42,684 bases of DNA from DATFXM01 sp035315885 (GTDB taxonomy: Bacteria > Acidobacteriota > Blastocatellia > UBA7656). Positions 1-8,294 of this stretch are shown here, in pieces; the first letter of the stretch is position 1; each line of letters opens with the position of its first letter. The notes under the pieces were generated by a model. That model saw only the letters and a program-made list of their open reading frames with translations. It was not told the DNA's origin and did no database searches. The translations under genes and the position numbers were made by a program. The stretch lies in the NCBI GenBank assembly GCA_035315885.1, contig DATFXM010000005.1, forward strand, positions 1-42,684, given 5' to 3'.

Positions 1-729
1 CTTTGTGTCTTGGTCTTTCTCGGTCGAGATTGCACTTGTCAAAGCAGGAATTGCACGTTTGTCGCCGAGGTCAGACAGTGCGACCGCAACCGCGAGTTTG
101 ACCATCCGGGATTCATCACGCCTATACTCGTCGTCCATTGCCTGCATCAGCGGCTCCACTGCCCTACGGTCTCGAATGTCACCCAAGGCAGTAGCAACAG
201 CGGCGCGCACATCTGGTGCTTCGTTCTTGAGCTCCCGAATCAATGCTGGAAGTCCCCGGCTGTCCTTTAGCGCTCCCAGTCCCATCGCCGCCGAAGCGCA
301 AACGTTAGAGCTCCGATCCTTCAATGCCGCGATCAGCGACTCCACCGCGCGGTTGTCTCCAAGTTGCCCCAGTACTCGCGCCGCCGCTCCTCTCACAAAC
401 TCCGCTTCGTCGTTGCTCAAGACTGCCTGCAACGCCTCCAATGCGCGCTTGTCGGCAAGTTGTCCGAGCGCATTTGCGGCTGCTGCCCGCACATCGCCAG
501 CCGGATCCTTCAGTGCAGCAATCAGCGGATCAACCGCTCGTGGATCACCGGTGTCGGCCAGTGCGTCTATCGCCTGTCGTCGCTCGTCGGCTGACTGGCT
601 CTTCAATCGCGAAAGCTGTTTCGAGAATTCATCACCGGCCTTGGCTTGAGGCCCGCCTGCCTGGACCCGAGCCGAAGCTCCAGTCACAACCAGGAGCAAG
701 AACAACGTCTTTGCAATTGTCGCTCGCAT
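1..729 (-). CDS. Secreted HEAT-repeat protein (3' end outside window)
   Basis: Read leftward, the frame is open from ATG at 729 to the window edge, 243 codons without a stop, so the C-terminus is missing. The N-terminus is a clear Sec signal peptide (MRATIAKTLFLLLVVTGASA). From about residue 45 the protein is built of HEAT/PBS-lyase-type repeats of about 31 residues, each with a core such as DPRAVDPLIAALKD followed by VRAAAANALGQL; at least five copies are visible. Such helical solenoids mediate protein-protein contacts, and nothing here is catalytic. It is probably periplasmic or surface exposed. The gene lies in the same direction as deoB but after a terminator-like hairpin, so it is probably transcribed separately. 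Rightward open frames over the same region are shadows caused by the biased repeat codons. The partner is unknown. Confidence 0.88.
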   Translation of the reverse strand, partial: MRATIAKTLFLLLVVTGASARVQAGGPQAKAGDEFSKQLSRLKSQSADERRQAIDALADTGDPRAVDPLIAALKDPAGDVRAAAANALGQLADKRALEALQAVLSNDEAEFVRGAAARVLGQLGDNRAVESLIAALKDRSSNVCASAAMGLGALKDSRGLPALIRELKNEAPDVRAAVATALGDIRDRRAVEPLMQAMDDEYRRDESRMVKLAVAVALSDLGDKRAIPALTSAISTEKDQDTK

Positions 730-833
730 AGTAGTCTCAAAGGCGAGGTTCAGTCAGCGTAAAACTCGAGCTGCCACTGTGCCAGCTAGCGGATCGAGTC
801 TCTCAATCCGCCGAGACGATAGGCGGTAATAGC

Positions 834-867
834 AAAAAATGAGAAGGACTCTCAACCTGAAACAGGT
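834..867 (-). terminator. Candidate intrinsic terminator after deoB
   Basis: On the minus strand, 29 bases after the deoB stop, there are two small hairpins in succession, ACCTG-TTT-CAGGT and TGAGA-GTCCT-TCTCA, followed at once by six T residues. The stems are short (5 bp each), so strength is uncertain, but position and U-tract fit a Rho-independent terminator. Confidence 0.5.
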
Positions 868-895
868 CTCTTACCTGGCACTCAGATCTCAGCCA

Positions 896-2074
896 TCAGC
901 GATGCCGCAACTCGCTCAAGAAGCTTCGTCCCGCCTGAAGGGTCACGCCAAAATTCTCGGCGATGGTCTGACCGAGATCCGCCAGCGACTCCCGAGTGCC
1001 GAGATTCGTTCCTCCCGCAACGCTCCGGCCCCAGACCAGAACGGGCACGTATTCGCGTGTGTGATCGGTAGAAACGTCACCAGGATCGCAACCGTGGTCC
1101 GCGGTGATCATCAGCAAGTCGTCGTCACGCATTGCGCTTTGGATCTCGACCAGTCTTGCGTCAAAACGCTCGAGCGCCCGCGCATAGCCCTCTACGTCAT
1201 TGCGGTGCCCGTACAGCATGTCAAAGTCAACCAGATTTGAGAAGATCAAACCTCGTGGCGTCGACGAAAGTGCCCGGACGGTCTGATCCACGCTGGCGTC
1301 ATTGTTACCCGCCTTCAACTCTTCGGTCGTGCCGCGATGACAAAAAATCGAACCGATCTTTCCGACCGCCGCCACTGCGAGCCCTGCCTGCTTCAGGCGA
1401 TCCAGAAGCGTAAGCTCGGGTGGATCGATCGCATAATCCTGCCGGGCTTCGGTACGACGGAAGCTCCCGGGCTCTCCGACAAAAGGTCTGGCTATCACTC
1501 TTGCGATCTGATTCTCACCGGTAAGCTGGGCCCGCGCGATCTTGCACCATTCGTATAGTTGTTCAAGCGGCACCACCTCTTCGTGAGCTGCGATTTGAAA
1601 TACGCTGTCCGCTGACGTGTAGACGATGGGTCGGCCGGTGCGAACATGCTCCTCGCCCAGCTCTTTGATTATCTCGGTTCCGGATGCCGGCTTGTTGCCC
1701 AGCACCTGTCGCCCGATCGCCCGTTCAAAAGGTTCGATGATGCGAGGCGGAAAGCCATTGGCGTAGGTCGGAAACGGAATCGAGGTTACGATGCCGCTCA
1801 TTTCCCAGTGGCCGGTAGTCGTGTCCTTACCGCGTGAAGCGGTTGCCGCTTTACCGAAGGCTCCTTGAGGTTCATCAACCGGCGAGATCGGCAGCTTTGC
1901 AATATTCCCAAGCCCTAATGCGCGAAGCGCCGGTATTCGTACTTCACGTGACCCGAGAGTATGACCCAGCGTGTGCGAGCCTCGATCCCCGTAGTCCTCG
2001 GCGTCGGGCATCTCGCCGATACCGACGCTATCGAGAACCATCAGCACAACTCGATTAAAAAATTTTCGGTTCAT
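896..2074 (-). CDS. deoB: Phosphopentomutase
   Basis: Interconverts (deoxy)ribose-1-phosphate and (deoxy)ribose-5-phosphate in nucleoside salvage; cytoplasmic, Mn-dependent, alkaline-phosphatase superfamily. The 392-residue length is normal for DeoB. The N-terminal metal motif LDSVGIGEMPDA (Asp15) is present. The C-terminal metal ligands occur in order as DFDMLYGHRND, MITADHGCDP and STDHTREYVPV. The middle part carries the DeoB cap domain. ATG at 2074 is the natural start because it precedes the first strand of the core by only seven residues. It lies 126 bases downstream of the DNA methyltransferase on the same strand, with no other nucleoside-catabolism gene nearby, so it is probably its own unit ended by the hairpin at 834-867. 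Confidence 0.97.
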   Translation of the reverse strand: MNRKFFNRVVLMVLDSVGIGEMPDAEDYGDRGSHTLGHTLGSREVRIPALRALGLGNIAKLPISPVDEPQGAFGKAATASRGKDTTTGHWEMSGIVTSIPFPTYANGFPPRIIEPFERAIGRQVLGNKPASGTEIIKELGEEHVRTGRPIVYTSADSVFQIAAHEEVVPLEQLYEWCKIARAQLTGENQIARVIARPFVGEPGSFRRTEARQDYAIDPPELTLLDRLKQAGLAVAAVGKIGSIFCHRGTTEELKAGNNDASVDQTVRALSSTPRGLIFSNLVDFDMLYGHRNDVEGYARALERFDARLVEIQSAMRDDDLLMITADHGCDPGDVSTDHTREYVPVLVWGRSVAGGTNLGTRESLADLGQTIAENFGVTLQAGRSFLSELRHR

Positions 2075-2200
2075 TGAGGCAGTGCAATGCTGATTCTAAA
2101 ACCGGCAGGCGGGTGAAGCAACGCGTTTAGCCTCCGTTTCGATTCTCGGCAAGCTGGATCATCGTCAATGTTTTTTTGAGTGGAGTTGACTGGACTAGAG

Positions 2201-4111
2201 TCATTTGTTTGTGGAACCCGCCAGCCGGCGGTCCACGAGTTCAACAACCGCCGAATAGAGATGTTCAATGAGAACGCGGCGCTCGGCTTCGCTTTCGAAA
2301 CCCATCGCCAGCAGCGTGAGATCATCCAGCTTCCGGCGATCCGCCAGAAGAACCTCTTCTGAAATGACCAGCACGGGTCTCGCCGAGATTTCACAGACTG
2401 CCGCGCCGAGCAGCTGGTTGATGCTCGAAGGAAGAACTCGAGGATCTGGTATCAGGATTTGTTCCGCGACCGCGACATCGATGTCGGCTATCGCTTGCGC
2501 TCCGGTCATCTGCCGGCACGTTACTTCTGCGTAGTAGCGGGCCCAGGTTGAATTCAGAAGAGCCGCGAGGGTCGTGACGTCCACACTCTGGTGCGGGAAA
2601 ACGCCGTAGAGTTTCTTGTCTTCGAAAACTCGCGCTTCGTTGAGTGCGATGAGCCACCGCTCGCCAACTTTAGAAGGAAACAGCAGTGGCGCTGGCGTCA
2701 TGCCTCGGGCCACCGAATACCATGGGTCGCGCGAGGCGCAGCTCGGACGTAAATGATAACCGGCTCGTTCGCCTGATCGGATGTAATCGAGAGCGCGCGT
2801 GCCGCGAAGCTCGACGCTGGGAGCCTGGCAGTTGAAGAAGAGCTTGCGTCCCGGCGGACGATTTATTCGAATGCCTGGCAGCTCCTTGAGTGAAAACACT
2901 ACCGGGGTGAGGTAGTGCGACTCGATACGGTGTACTCCTCCGGCTGAGCTCTCGATCGAAACTGCTTGAGCGCGGTCGGTCCCGTCAGGTGAGGTCGGTT
3001 TTACGTAAAAGAATTCATTGGCGCCGGTGGTCAACCCTCGCCTGACTGTTGCAACTTCTCCGAGCGGCCTTAACCGAATGTCCCGGCCGTCGGAAGGCCG
3101 GACGTAGAAGAATTCATTGGCTCCGGTCTTGACTCCAAACCTGACGCGAGCGAGCTCTTTGAGTGGTGTCAAACGAGCGCCGCGCCGCAGGATGTTAAAG
3201 AAAAGGTCGTCAGCTCGAAGGTACTTTCCCCAGCCTCCGGAGCATGACTCGAGTTCCGCCTGCTTCACGATTCTTATGCGCAGCGCATCCGAAGACCTCG
3301 AATGCCCGAGGGAATCGATTTCAGAAACGAGTTCCGCGGGGTTTGGACCGACGGGCTGAAGCAGCTGCGCGAAGGTGACCGAGTGTTCGTTGCGCGCGTC
3401 TGAATCCGTCGCGCGTTCGAGTACAGTGACGATCGTGTTGATCGACGCATCGCCGAAGAATCTTTCAACCGCGGACTCGATCACCGCGAGGATTCGGAAG
3501 TTCCGCAGGAGGAATTCGCGTAGCGGGCGGCCGTAACCAACGTCCAGCCAGCTTGCGGAAGTGAGAAACGCCAGTCTCCCCCCTTCTCGAAGGAATCTGG
3601 TTGCGTGCGCGAAGAAGAATACGTATGCATCGGATCTCCCTGAGAACCGTGGCCAGGCGATGAGCGGATCGCAGCGCCGGTCCATTTCAAGAAGCTTTGC
3701 GACTCGGCTCTTGTCCGACCTGGTCATCACCTCCTGACGGATGTACGGAGGATTGCCGATAATCGCGTCGAAGACCAATGGGAACGGCGCGTGAGGTTGA
3801 AAGTGAAAAAAGTCGGACTTGAAAACGCTGGCGCCGGTGATGCGTGCTTTATCGATCGCGTCGGCGGACCGGTCGATTCCGAAGATCTGGGAACTAAGCT
3901 TTGGGTGGTGCGCTTGATTGTTTTCTGCAGCGCCGCGCGCGAGCTCGAGTTTGCGTTCGCGGGCGGCGAGCAGGAGCCGTCCGTCGCCGCAACTCGGATC
4001 AAACACCAGATCGGTAGCCTGACGAATCGCTAATGCCGCGAGCATTCTGGCGATGTTGTCGGGCGTGTAGTGCTGTCCGTAACGATGACGGTCGTCTCTA
4101 GCACAAGCCAT
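2201..4111 (-). CDS. Class I N6-adenine DNA methyltransferase, orphan-like
   Basis: A 636-residue gamma-type adenine methyltransferase of the Eco57I/TaqI-like group, expected to transfer methyl from S-adenosylmethionine to adenine N6. Seen directly: GQHYTP at residues 12-17, SAM-binding motif I DPSCGDG at 38-44, acidic motif II around FGID at 77-80, and catalytic motif IV NPPY at 120-123. A C-terminal target-recognition region follows from about 310. Unusually, the TGANEFFYV element that opens the recognition region occurs twice, at about 329-337 and 362-370, inside a 33-residue tandem duplication. No endonuclease gene is adjacent: neighbours are deoB downstream and a divergent hydrolase upstream. 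It may be a solitary methylase or a fused enzyme whose nuclease part is not recognisable. Target site unknown. Confidence 0.85.
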   Translation of the reverse strand: MACARDDRHRYGQHYTPDNIARMLAALAIRQATDLVFDPSCGDGRLLLAARERKLELARGAAENNQAHHPKLSSQIFGIDRSADAIDKARITGASVFKSDFFHFQPHAPFPLVFDAIIGNPPYIRQEVMTRSDKSRVAKLLEMDRRCDPLIAWPRFSGRSDAYVFFFAHATRFLREGGRLAFLTSASWLDVGYGRPLREFLLRNFRILAVIESAVERFFGDASINTIVTVLERATDSDARNEHSVTFAQLLQPVGPNPAELVSEIDSLGHSRSSDALRIRIVKQAELESCSGGWGKYLRADDLFFNILRRGARLTPLKELARVRFGVKTGANEFFYVRPSDGRDIRLRPLGEVATVRRGLTTGANEFFYVKPTSPDGTDRAQAVSIESSAGGVHRIESHYLTPVVFSLKELPGIRINRPPGRKLFFNCQAPSVELRGTRALDYIRSGERAGYHLRPSCASRDPWYSVARGMTPAPLLFPSKVGERWLIALNEARVFEDKKLYGVFPHQSVDVTTLAALLNSTWARYYAEVTCRQMTGAQAIADIDVAVAEQILIPDPRVLPSSINQLLGAAVCEISARPVLVISEEVLLADRRKLDDLTLLAMGFESEAERRVLIEHLYSAVVELVDRRLAGSTNK

Positions 4112-4173
4112 GAGCTATCAATGCTGACCGATGATGCCTATCGGGTTCTACTGTTCGTTCTTTTTGTCAGCTT

Positions 4174-4195
4174 GATAGCAGTCCTGCCTGCTATC
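4174..4195. promoter_or_regulatory. 8-bp inverted repeat in divergent intergenic region
   Basis: GATAGCAG-TCCTGC-CTGCTATC is a perfect 8-bp inverted repeat with a 6-base centre, lying between the divergent methyltransferase and hydrolase genes (4112-4267). No T-tract follows it on either strand, so it is not an intrinsic terminator; it could be an operator. Only position and symmetry support this. Confidence 0.3.
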
Positions 4196-4267
4196 TAGAA
4201 TGGCCGCTCGCGATACGGAGGCGTGAATTCGCGAGCGTGTGGTTAATCTAGCAGCACTGTTGGGAAG

Positions 4268-5317
4268 ATGAAAGAGCAAATTGTGTCCGAATCGCGGCCG
4301 AGCATCGAAGTCGCGGATCAATTAGTCGGTCAACGCAGATTCGCGCCGCATCCTGCGCTTCGTAACGCCCATGCGCAGACGATCGCTGGTACGCTTGTGC
4401 GTCGTCGGTTCTCAGATAAAGTATTGCGAAGCGAGCCGCGACTGTTTGAGACCGCACCGGGCGTCAAGGTTTTGGCTCATTGTTCGTGGCAGCAGTCTCG
4501 AACCAAAAGCCCGGTGCTGATTTTGATTCACGGACTCGAAGGCTCGACCGGATCGAGATACATGCTCGGCACCGCGGACAAGGCGGTCAACGCCGGCTTC
4601 AACGTGATTCGGTTGAACATGCGGAACTGCGGGGGCACCGAGCATCTGAGCCCGACTCTGTACCATGCAGGGCTCACCGAAGATCTCGCGTCGATCGTCA
4701 ACGAGTTGATTGAAGCAGACCGGTTGAGGCGGATCTATTTGGGAGGTTATTCGCTTGGGGGTAACGTCGTGCTCAAGTTTGCCGGCGAGAGAGGCGCGAC
4801 GGTTCCAGCGGAAGTGCGAGGGGTCGTCGGAGTGTCGCCTTCGATAGACCTTGCGGTTTGCGCGGATGCGATTGAACGACGCTCGAACAGCGTTTATAGC
4901 CTCAGATTTGTGTGGAGTCTGCGTTCGCGATTGCGGCGCAAGGCGCGACTCTATCCGAACCGATACGATCTTTCGCGTTTGAGAGGTGCGTGGACGATAA
5001 GGAAATACGACGATGCTTATGTGGCTCCTCACTGGGGCTTTCGAGATGTCGCGGACTACTATGAGAGGGCTAGCGCTGTGCGAGTGATTGACCGGATAAC
5101 CGTTCCGTCGCTGATCGTGCACGCGCAGGATGATCCCTTCATACCGTTTGCGCAGTTCCAGCGATCGGAGGTGGCCGGGAATGCAAATATAACAATGCTG
5201 GCTCCACAGCATGGTGGTCACGTTGGTTTTGTATCGGGCGATTGCAACGGTGAAGAGCGGTTCTGGGCGGAACGGATGGCTGTGGAGTTTGTGAGCGCAT
5301 TGGAGAGGTGCCACTGA
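4268..5317 (+). CDS. Alpha/beta hydrolase, YheT family
   Basis: A 349-residue serine hydrolase of the COG0429/YheT group, whose physiological substrates are poorly defined (esterase or lipase-like). The family-typical N-terminus with HPALRNAHAQTI is present at 28-39, followed by the oxyanion-loop strand ILIHGLEGSTGS (85-96). The nucleophile elbow GYSLGG has Ser162, the acid is in VHAQDDP (Asp288 or 289), and the catalytic His is in GGHVGF (His318). Length and triad order are standard. There is no signal peptide, so it should be cytosolic or loosely membrane-associated. ATG at 4268 follows GGGAAG closely. It is divergent from the methyltransferase and 55 bases upstream of the inositol-monophosphatase-like gene, so it could head that operon. 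A 304-residue antisense frame across it is a codon-bias shadow. Confidence 0.9.
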   Translation: MKEQIVSESRPSIEVADQLVGQRRFAPHPALRNAHAQTIAGTLVRRRFSDKVLRSEPRLFETAPGVKVLAHCSWQQSRTKSPVLILIHGLEGSTGSRYMLGTADKAVNAGFNVIRLNMRNCGGTEHLSPTLYHAGLTEDLASIVNELIEADRLRRIYLGGYSLGGNVVLKFAGERGATVPAEVRGVVGVSPSIDLAVCADAIERRSNSVYSLRFVWSLRSRLRRKARLYPNRYDLSRLRGAWTIRKYDDAYVAPHWGFRDVADYYERASAVRVIDRITVPSLIVHAQDDPFIPFAQFQRSEVAGNANITMLAPQHGGHVGFVSGDCNGEERFWAERMAVEFVSALERCH

Positions 5318-5372
5318 GCCGCGCATTCCGGGTTTTCACAATTTCAAACTTCAACTTCTGACCAGAGTACTA

Positions 5373-6212
5373 ATGATAGATTTCGCAACAGAACTCGCGC
5401 GGGAGGCAGGCAGCCTCTTGCGTGCTCGTTTCGGCACGGGCTTCGATGTAAGACAAAAGGGAGCCATCAATCTTGTGACCGAAGTAGATCTAGCCAGCGA
5501 ACAACTGATTCGCAACGCAATCGCGTCGCGTTATCCGCTCCATCAGATGCTTGGAGAAGAGGGCGGGCTGGGCGAATCCGCAAGACCGGAGGGAGCCGAG
5601 TCATCGACAAGTTCTGACGTAATAGAGTACGTCCCGGATGGCTCTGCGGAATACAAGTGGATCGTGGATCCGCTGGATGGGACGACGAATTACGCTCACG
5701 GGTATCCGTGCTTTTGCGTTTCAATTGCGCTCGAGCGTCGAGGTCGAGTCGAGCTTGGGGTGGTCTACGATCCGATGCGAGATGAGCTGTTCAGGGCGAA
5801 ACGTGGACTCGGCGCAACATTGAATGGACAAACAATCCGTGTATCCTCCACCCTGCACCTGATGCAGAGTCTGCTATCAACGGGCTTCCCCTATGACATA
5901 AAGACCTCGAACCTGACTAACCTGGATCACTGGGCGAATTTCGCGATGAATGCGCAAGCTCTTCGGCGTGACGGTGCTGCAGCCCTCGACCTATGCTACG
6001 TTGCATCGGGGCGATACGATGGATTCTGGGAGCTAAGCTTGAGCGCGTGGGACACAGCAGCGGGAGCGCTGATTGTTGAGGAGGCGGGTGGTCGCCTTTC
6101 GAACTTCGAAGGTGGAGAGTTCTCACCGTACGTGCCTGAAGTCGTGGCCAGCAACGGGCTCATTCACCAGCGCATGCTCGAAGTCCTCGCGATGGGAAAG
6201 AGAGGCGTGTAG
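5373..6212 (+). CDS. Inositol monophosphatase family protein
   Basis: Mg-dependent phosphomonoesterase of the IMPase/SuhB/CysQ superfamily; 279 residues. Metal-binding motifs are all present: GEEGG at 61-65, DPLDGT at 99-104 and WDTAAGALIVEEAGG at 226-240 (Asp227). Between the first two motifs there is an insertion of about 25 mostly polar residues (roughly 66-93) that is longer than in SuhB-type enzymes. Six bases separate its stop from the GTG start of thrB, so the two are co-transcribed and probably translationally coupled. The substrate could be inositol phosphate, histidinol phosphate or another small phosphate ester; family and context do not decide it. The coupling to thrB is suggestive of amino-acid metabolism only. 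Confidence 0.9.
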   Translation: MIDFATELAREAGSLLRARFGTGFDVRQKGAINLVTEVDLASEQLIRNAIASRYPLHQMLGEEGGLGESARPEGAESSTSSDVIEYVPDGSAEYKWIVDPLDGTTNYAHGYPCFCVSIALERRGRVELGVVYDPMRDELFRAKRGLGATLNGQTIRVSSTLHLMQSLLSTGFPYDIKTSNLTNLDHWANFAMNAQALRRDGAAALDLCYVASGRYDGFWELSLSAWDTAAGALIVEEAGGRLSNFEGGEFSPYVPEVVASNGLIHQRMLEVLAMGKRGV

Positions 6213-6218
6213 GTTCCA

Positions 6219-7154
6219 GTGCCCAAGACCGAAATCAGAATACCGGGCTCAACCTCAAACCTCGGTGCGAGCTTCGATGCGTGCGGGCTGGCCTTGGGGC
6301 TGTATCTCACCGTTAGAGTCGAGCCGCACGACGGCGGCTTTGATATCGAGCTTTCGGGTGAGGTCTCGAATGGGATCCCTCGCGATGAGACAAACCTGAT
6401 ACTGAAGGTGGCCCGGCGCGTTGCTTCTCGTCGAGGAACTGACCTGAAAGGCGCGCGAATGGAAATCGACAGTCAGATTCCGCTTGCGCGCGGGTTGGGG
6501 AGCAGTAGTTCGGCTATCATCGCCGGTCTATCGGTTTATGAAACGCTTACTGGCGACCTCCTCACGCAAGACGAAAGTTTTCGCTGCGCGCTCGAATTTG
6601 AAGAGCACGGGGACAACCTCGCACCTGGCATGCTGGGTGGCCTGGTAGTGGCTTGCGTGACTGAGAAGGGAGACGAACGGTCGCTGTTGGCGGTCAAGCG
6701 GCATTGGCCTGACGAAATCAAAATCGTTTTAGCGATTCCGGACTTCGAGATGAACACGACAGAGATGCGGCGGGCCTTGCCCGAATCGGTCTCAATAGCG
6801 GACGCCGTCTTTAATTTGCAGCGCGCTGCGTTGTTTCAGGCGATTGTATCCGAGCGGCGTTTTGACTTGTTTGCCGAAGCTCTGCGAGACCGGCTGCACC
6901 AGCCTTACCGGATTCCAAGAGTCCGCGGGCTGGGCGAGGTGTTGAAGCTGAACGATGAGATCGCTCGCTTTCCCGGTCTGCTTGGCGTGGCGATGAGCGG
7001 CGCCGGCTCAACGATGATTGCTTTCGCCTTCGAAGGCTTTGACCGGATCGAGGCTGAGATGCGCGACCGCTTGAATAGCGCAGGTGTCTCCGCAAGAACG
7101 ATGAGAGTCGATGTTGACAACCAGGGGCGTCACGTAACAGAGTTCGGGCGTTAA
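6219..7154 (+). CDS. thrB: Homoserine kinase
   Basis: GHMP-family kinase that phosphorylates L-homoserine with ATP in the threonine pathway; cytoplasmic. The N-terminal PGSTSNLG (9-16) and the glycine/serine-rich ATP loop PLARGLGSSSSAIIAG (88-103) are characteristic of ThrB. The C-terminal GAGSTMIAF segment matches GHMP motif 3. The 311-residue length is normal. The start is GTG at 6219, six bases after the upstream stop, with a purine-rich AAAGAGAGG ahead of it. No thrC or hom gene is in the window. The gene's own TAA stop comes two bases before the first repeat array at 7156. Confidence 0.95.
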   Translation: MPKTEIRIPGSTSNLGASFDACGLALGLYLTVRVEPHDGGFDIELSGEVSNGIPRDETNLILKVARRVASRRGTDLKGARMEIDSQIPLARGLGSSSSAIIAGLSVYETLTGDLLTQDESFRCALEFEEHGDNLAPGMLGGLVVACVTEKGDERSLLAVKRHWPDEIKIVLAIPDFEMNTTEMRRALPESVSIADAVFNLQRAALFQAIVSERRFDLFAEALRDRLHQPYRIPRVRGLGEVLKLNDEIARFPGLLGVAMSGAGSTMIAFAFEGFDRIEAEMRDRLNSAGVSARTMRVDVDNQGRHVTEFGR

Positions 7155-7155
7155 A

Positions 7156-7243
7156 GCAGTAGGCAGTAGGCAGGAGGTTTCTGAGCACTGAGTTCTGAGT
7201 TCCGGACCGCACTCAGAACTCAGTACTCAGAAGTCAGAACTCA
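7156..7243. repeat. Inverted heptamer array R1 (GCAGTAG + CTGAGTN units)
   Basis: Three GCAGTAG-type units (7156-7174) are followed by CTGAGTN-type units running into their own inverted copy. Arms 7181-7200 and 7211-7230 pair at 19 of 20 positions around the loop TCCGGACCGC; further ACTCAG units extend to about 7242. It lies between thrB and the next rightward gene. The central 29 bases (loop plus inner arms) recur exactly in R2 at 9075. A strong hairpin is expected in RNA; no long T-tract follows. Confidence 0.9.
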
Positions 7244-7295
7244 CTGTAGTGCGGAGCGAGATCAGGAAGTGAATCGGTCGGCTGAGATCATATCA

Positions 7296-8267
7296 ATGAA
7301 GAAACGATACGCAGATGCCGGCACCGCCTTAGTGTTCATGATGATGTTGTGCGTCGTGACCTGCGCTATGGCGCCGGCGGCCGGAAAAGCGATCCCGCAG
7401 ACTACGTCCAAGGTCGGTGTCAGCGCTGAGTTTCAGCCGGAAGTCACTCGGTTGAATGCGCAAGGACTCAAGCTCGCCGAGGCGCTTGAGATGAGTCTCG
7501 AGGGAACTTCCCGTCATCTCGCTGCAATATTTCGCCGGGACAAGCCCAAGGCCCCCAGCGAAACGTGTGAGTTCAGGATAATCGAAAACGAGGGCGCAAC
7601 GGCTCGAACGATCTTTCGTCGCACCGATTTCTTTTTTACGTTCGATCTGGGTGATGCGAGCAAGTTAAACGGCACCGACATAAATAAGGATGGCGTGAAG
7701 GAAGTCATCGTGCAGAGCTCGAGCGGTGGAAACTGTTGGGCCTGCAACCCGACGGAAATCTATCAGCTTAGAAATCACAAGGCCGAGCTGATTGCCGCGG
7801 GGCCCATTCTGAAGATCGCAGATCTCGATGCAGACGGCATAGCCGAGCTGGAAATCGCCGACACCAGATGGGAGGTCTATGACGACTTCTCACACGCAGC
7901 GTCTCCCGGGGCTTCAATGATCTACGCGTGGAAGAACGGGCATTACGTTTACGCGTCGCGCGATTACGCTGCGTTCTATAAGACGGCGCTGGAAGAGATT
8001 CGTCAGGACATCGAAAAAGAGAAGCCGAACATAACACCCCAGTCCGACGACTTCTACGTCGGCAGGATTTTGAGTCTGGCGATCACGTATGCGCATATGG
8101 GGGACGCTGCGCGCGGCCTCGCGGAGATGGAGCAGTTGCTGAAACAGAATTCCCGCAACGCCGAACAGACAAAGCACCGTCGCGAGATCCTCGAAGACTT
8201 CCGCAATGGCGACAGCGCGAAGAAGCTCAAAGAAATGAAGTATGGAGATCAGATTCCGCTTGGGTGA
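7296..8267 (+). CDS. Secreted protein with FG-GAP-like calcium-type motifs, unknown function
   Basis: About 323 residues from ATG 7296; an in-frame GTG at 7269 would add nine residues before the signal peptide and is less likely. The N-terminus (MKKRYADAG then a hydrophobic stretch ending near AAGKA) is a Sec signal peptide. In the middle are two Asp-rich loops, DINKDGVKEVIV and DLDADGIAELEIAD, typical of FG-GAP/VCBS-type calcium-binding blades, separated by a CWAC pair. The C-terminal 100 residues are helical and charged with a TPR-like character (MGDAARGLAEMEQLLKQNSRNAEQ). No enzyme motif is visible. It stands alone between repeat R1 and the convergent acyltransferase. I do not recognise a named family; a periplasmic role is inferred from the signal peptide only. 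Confidence 0.8.
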   Translation: MKKRYADAGTALVFMMMLCVVTCAMAPAAGKAIPQTTSKVGVSAEFQPEVTRLNAQGLKLAEALEMSLEGTSRHLAAIFRRDKPKAPSETCEFRIIENEGATARTIFRRTDFFFTFDLGDASKLNGTDINKDGVKEVIVQSSSGGNCWACNPTEIYQLRNHKAELIAAGPILKIADLDADGIAELEIADTRWEVYDDFSHAASPGASMIYAWKNGHYVYASRDYAAFYKTALEEIRQDIEKEKPNITPQSDDFYVGRILSLAITYAHMGDAARGLAEMEQLLKQNSRNAEQTKHRREILEDFRNGDSAKKLKEMKYGDQIPLG

Positions 8268-8294
8268 ATGGAAGCGCGGCTCGTCGCGGAGGAC

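Noticed and set aside
2071..2394. 107-residue leftward frame between deoB and the methyltransferase
   Set aside because: It overlaps the methyltransferase 3' end in another frame, with biased composition and no recognisable motif.
4174..4195. Hairpin as a transcription terminator
   Set aside because: It lies upstream of both divergent genes and lacks a T-tract on the exit side; kept only as a possible operator.
4412..5326. 304-residue antisense frame over the YheT-like gene
   Set aside because: The sense frame has a full catalytic triad; the antisense protein has no domain and reflects codon bias.
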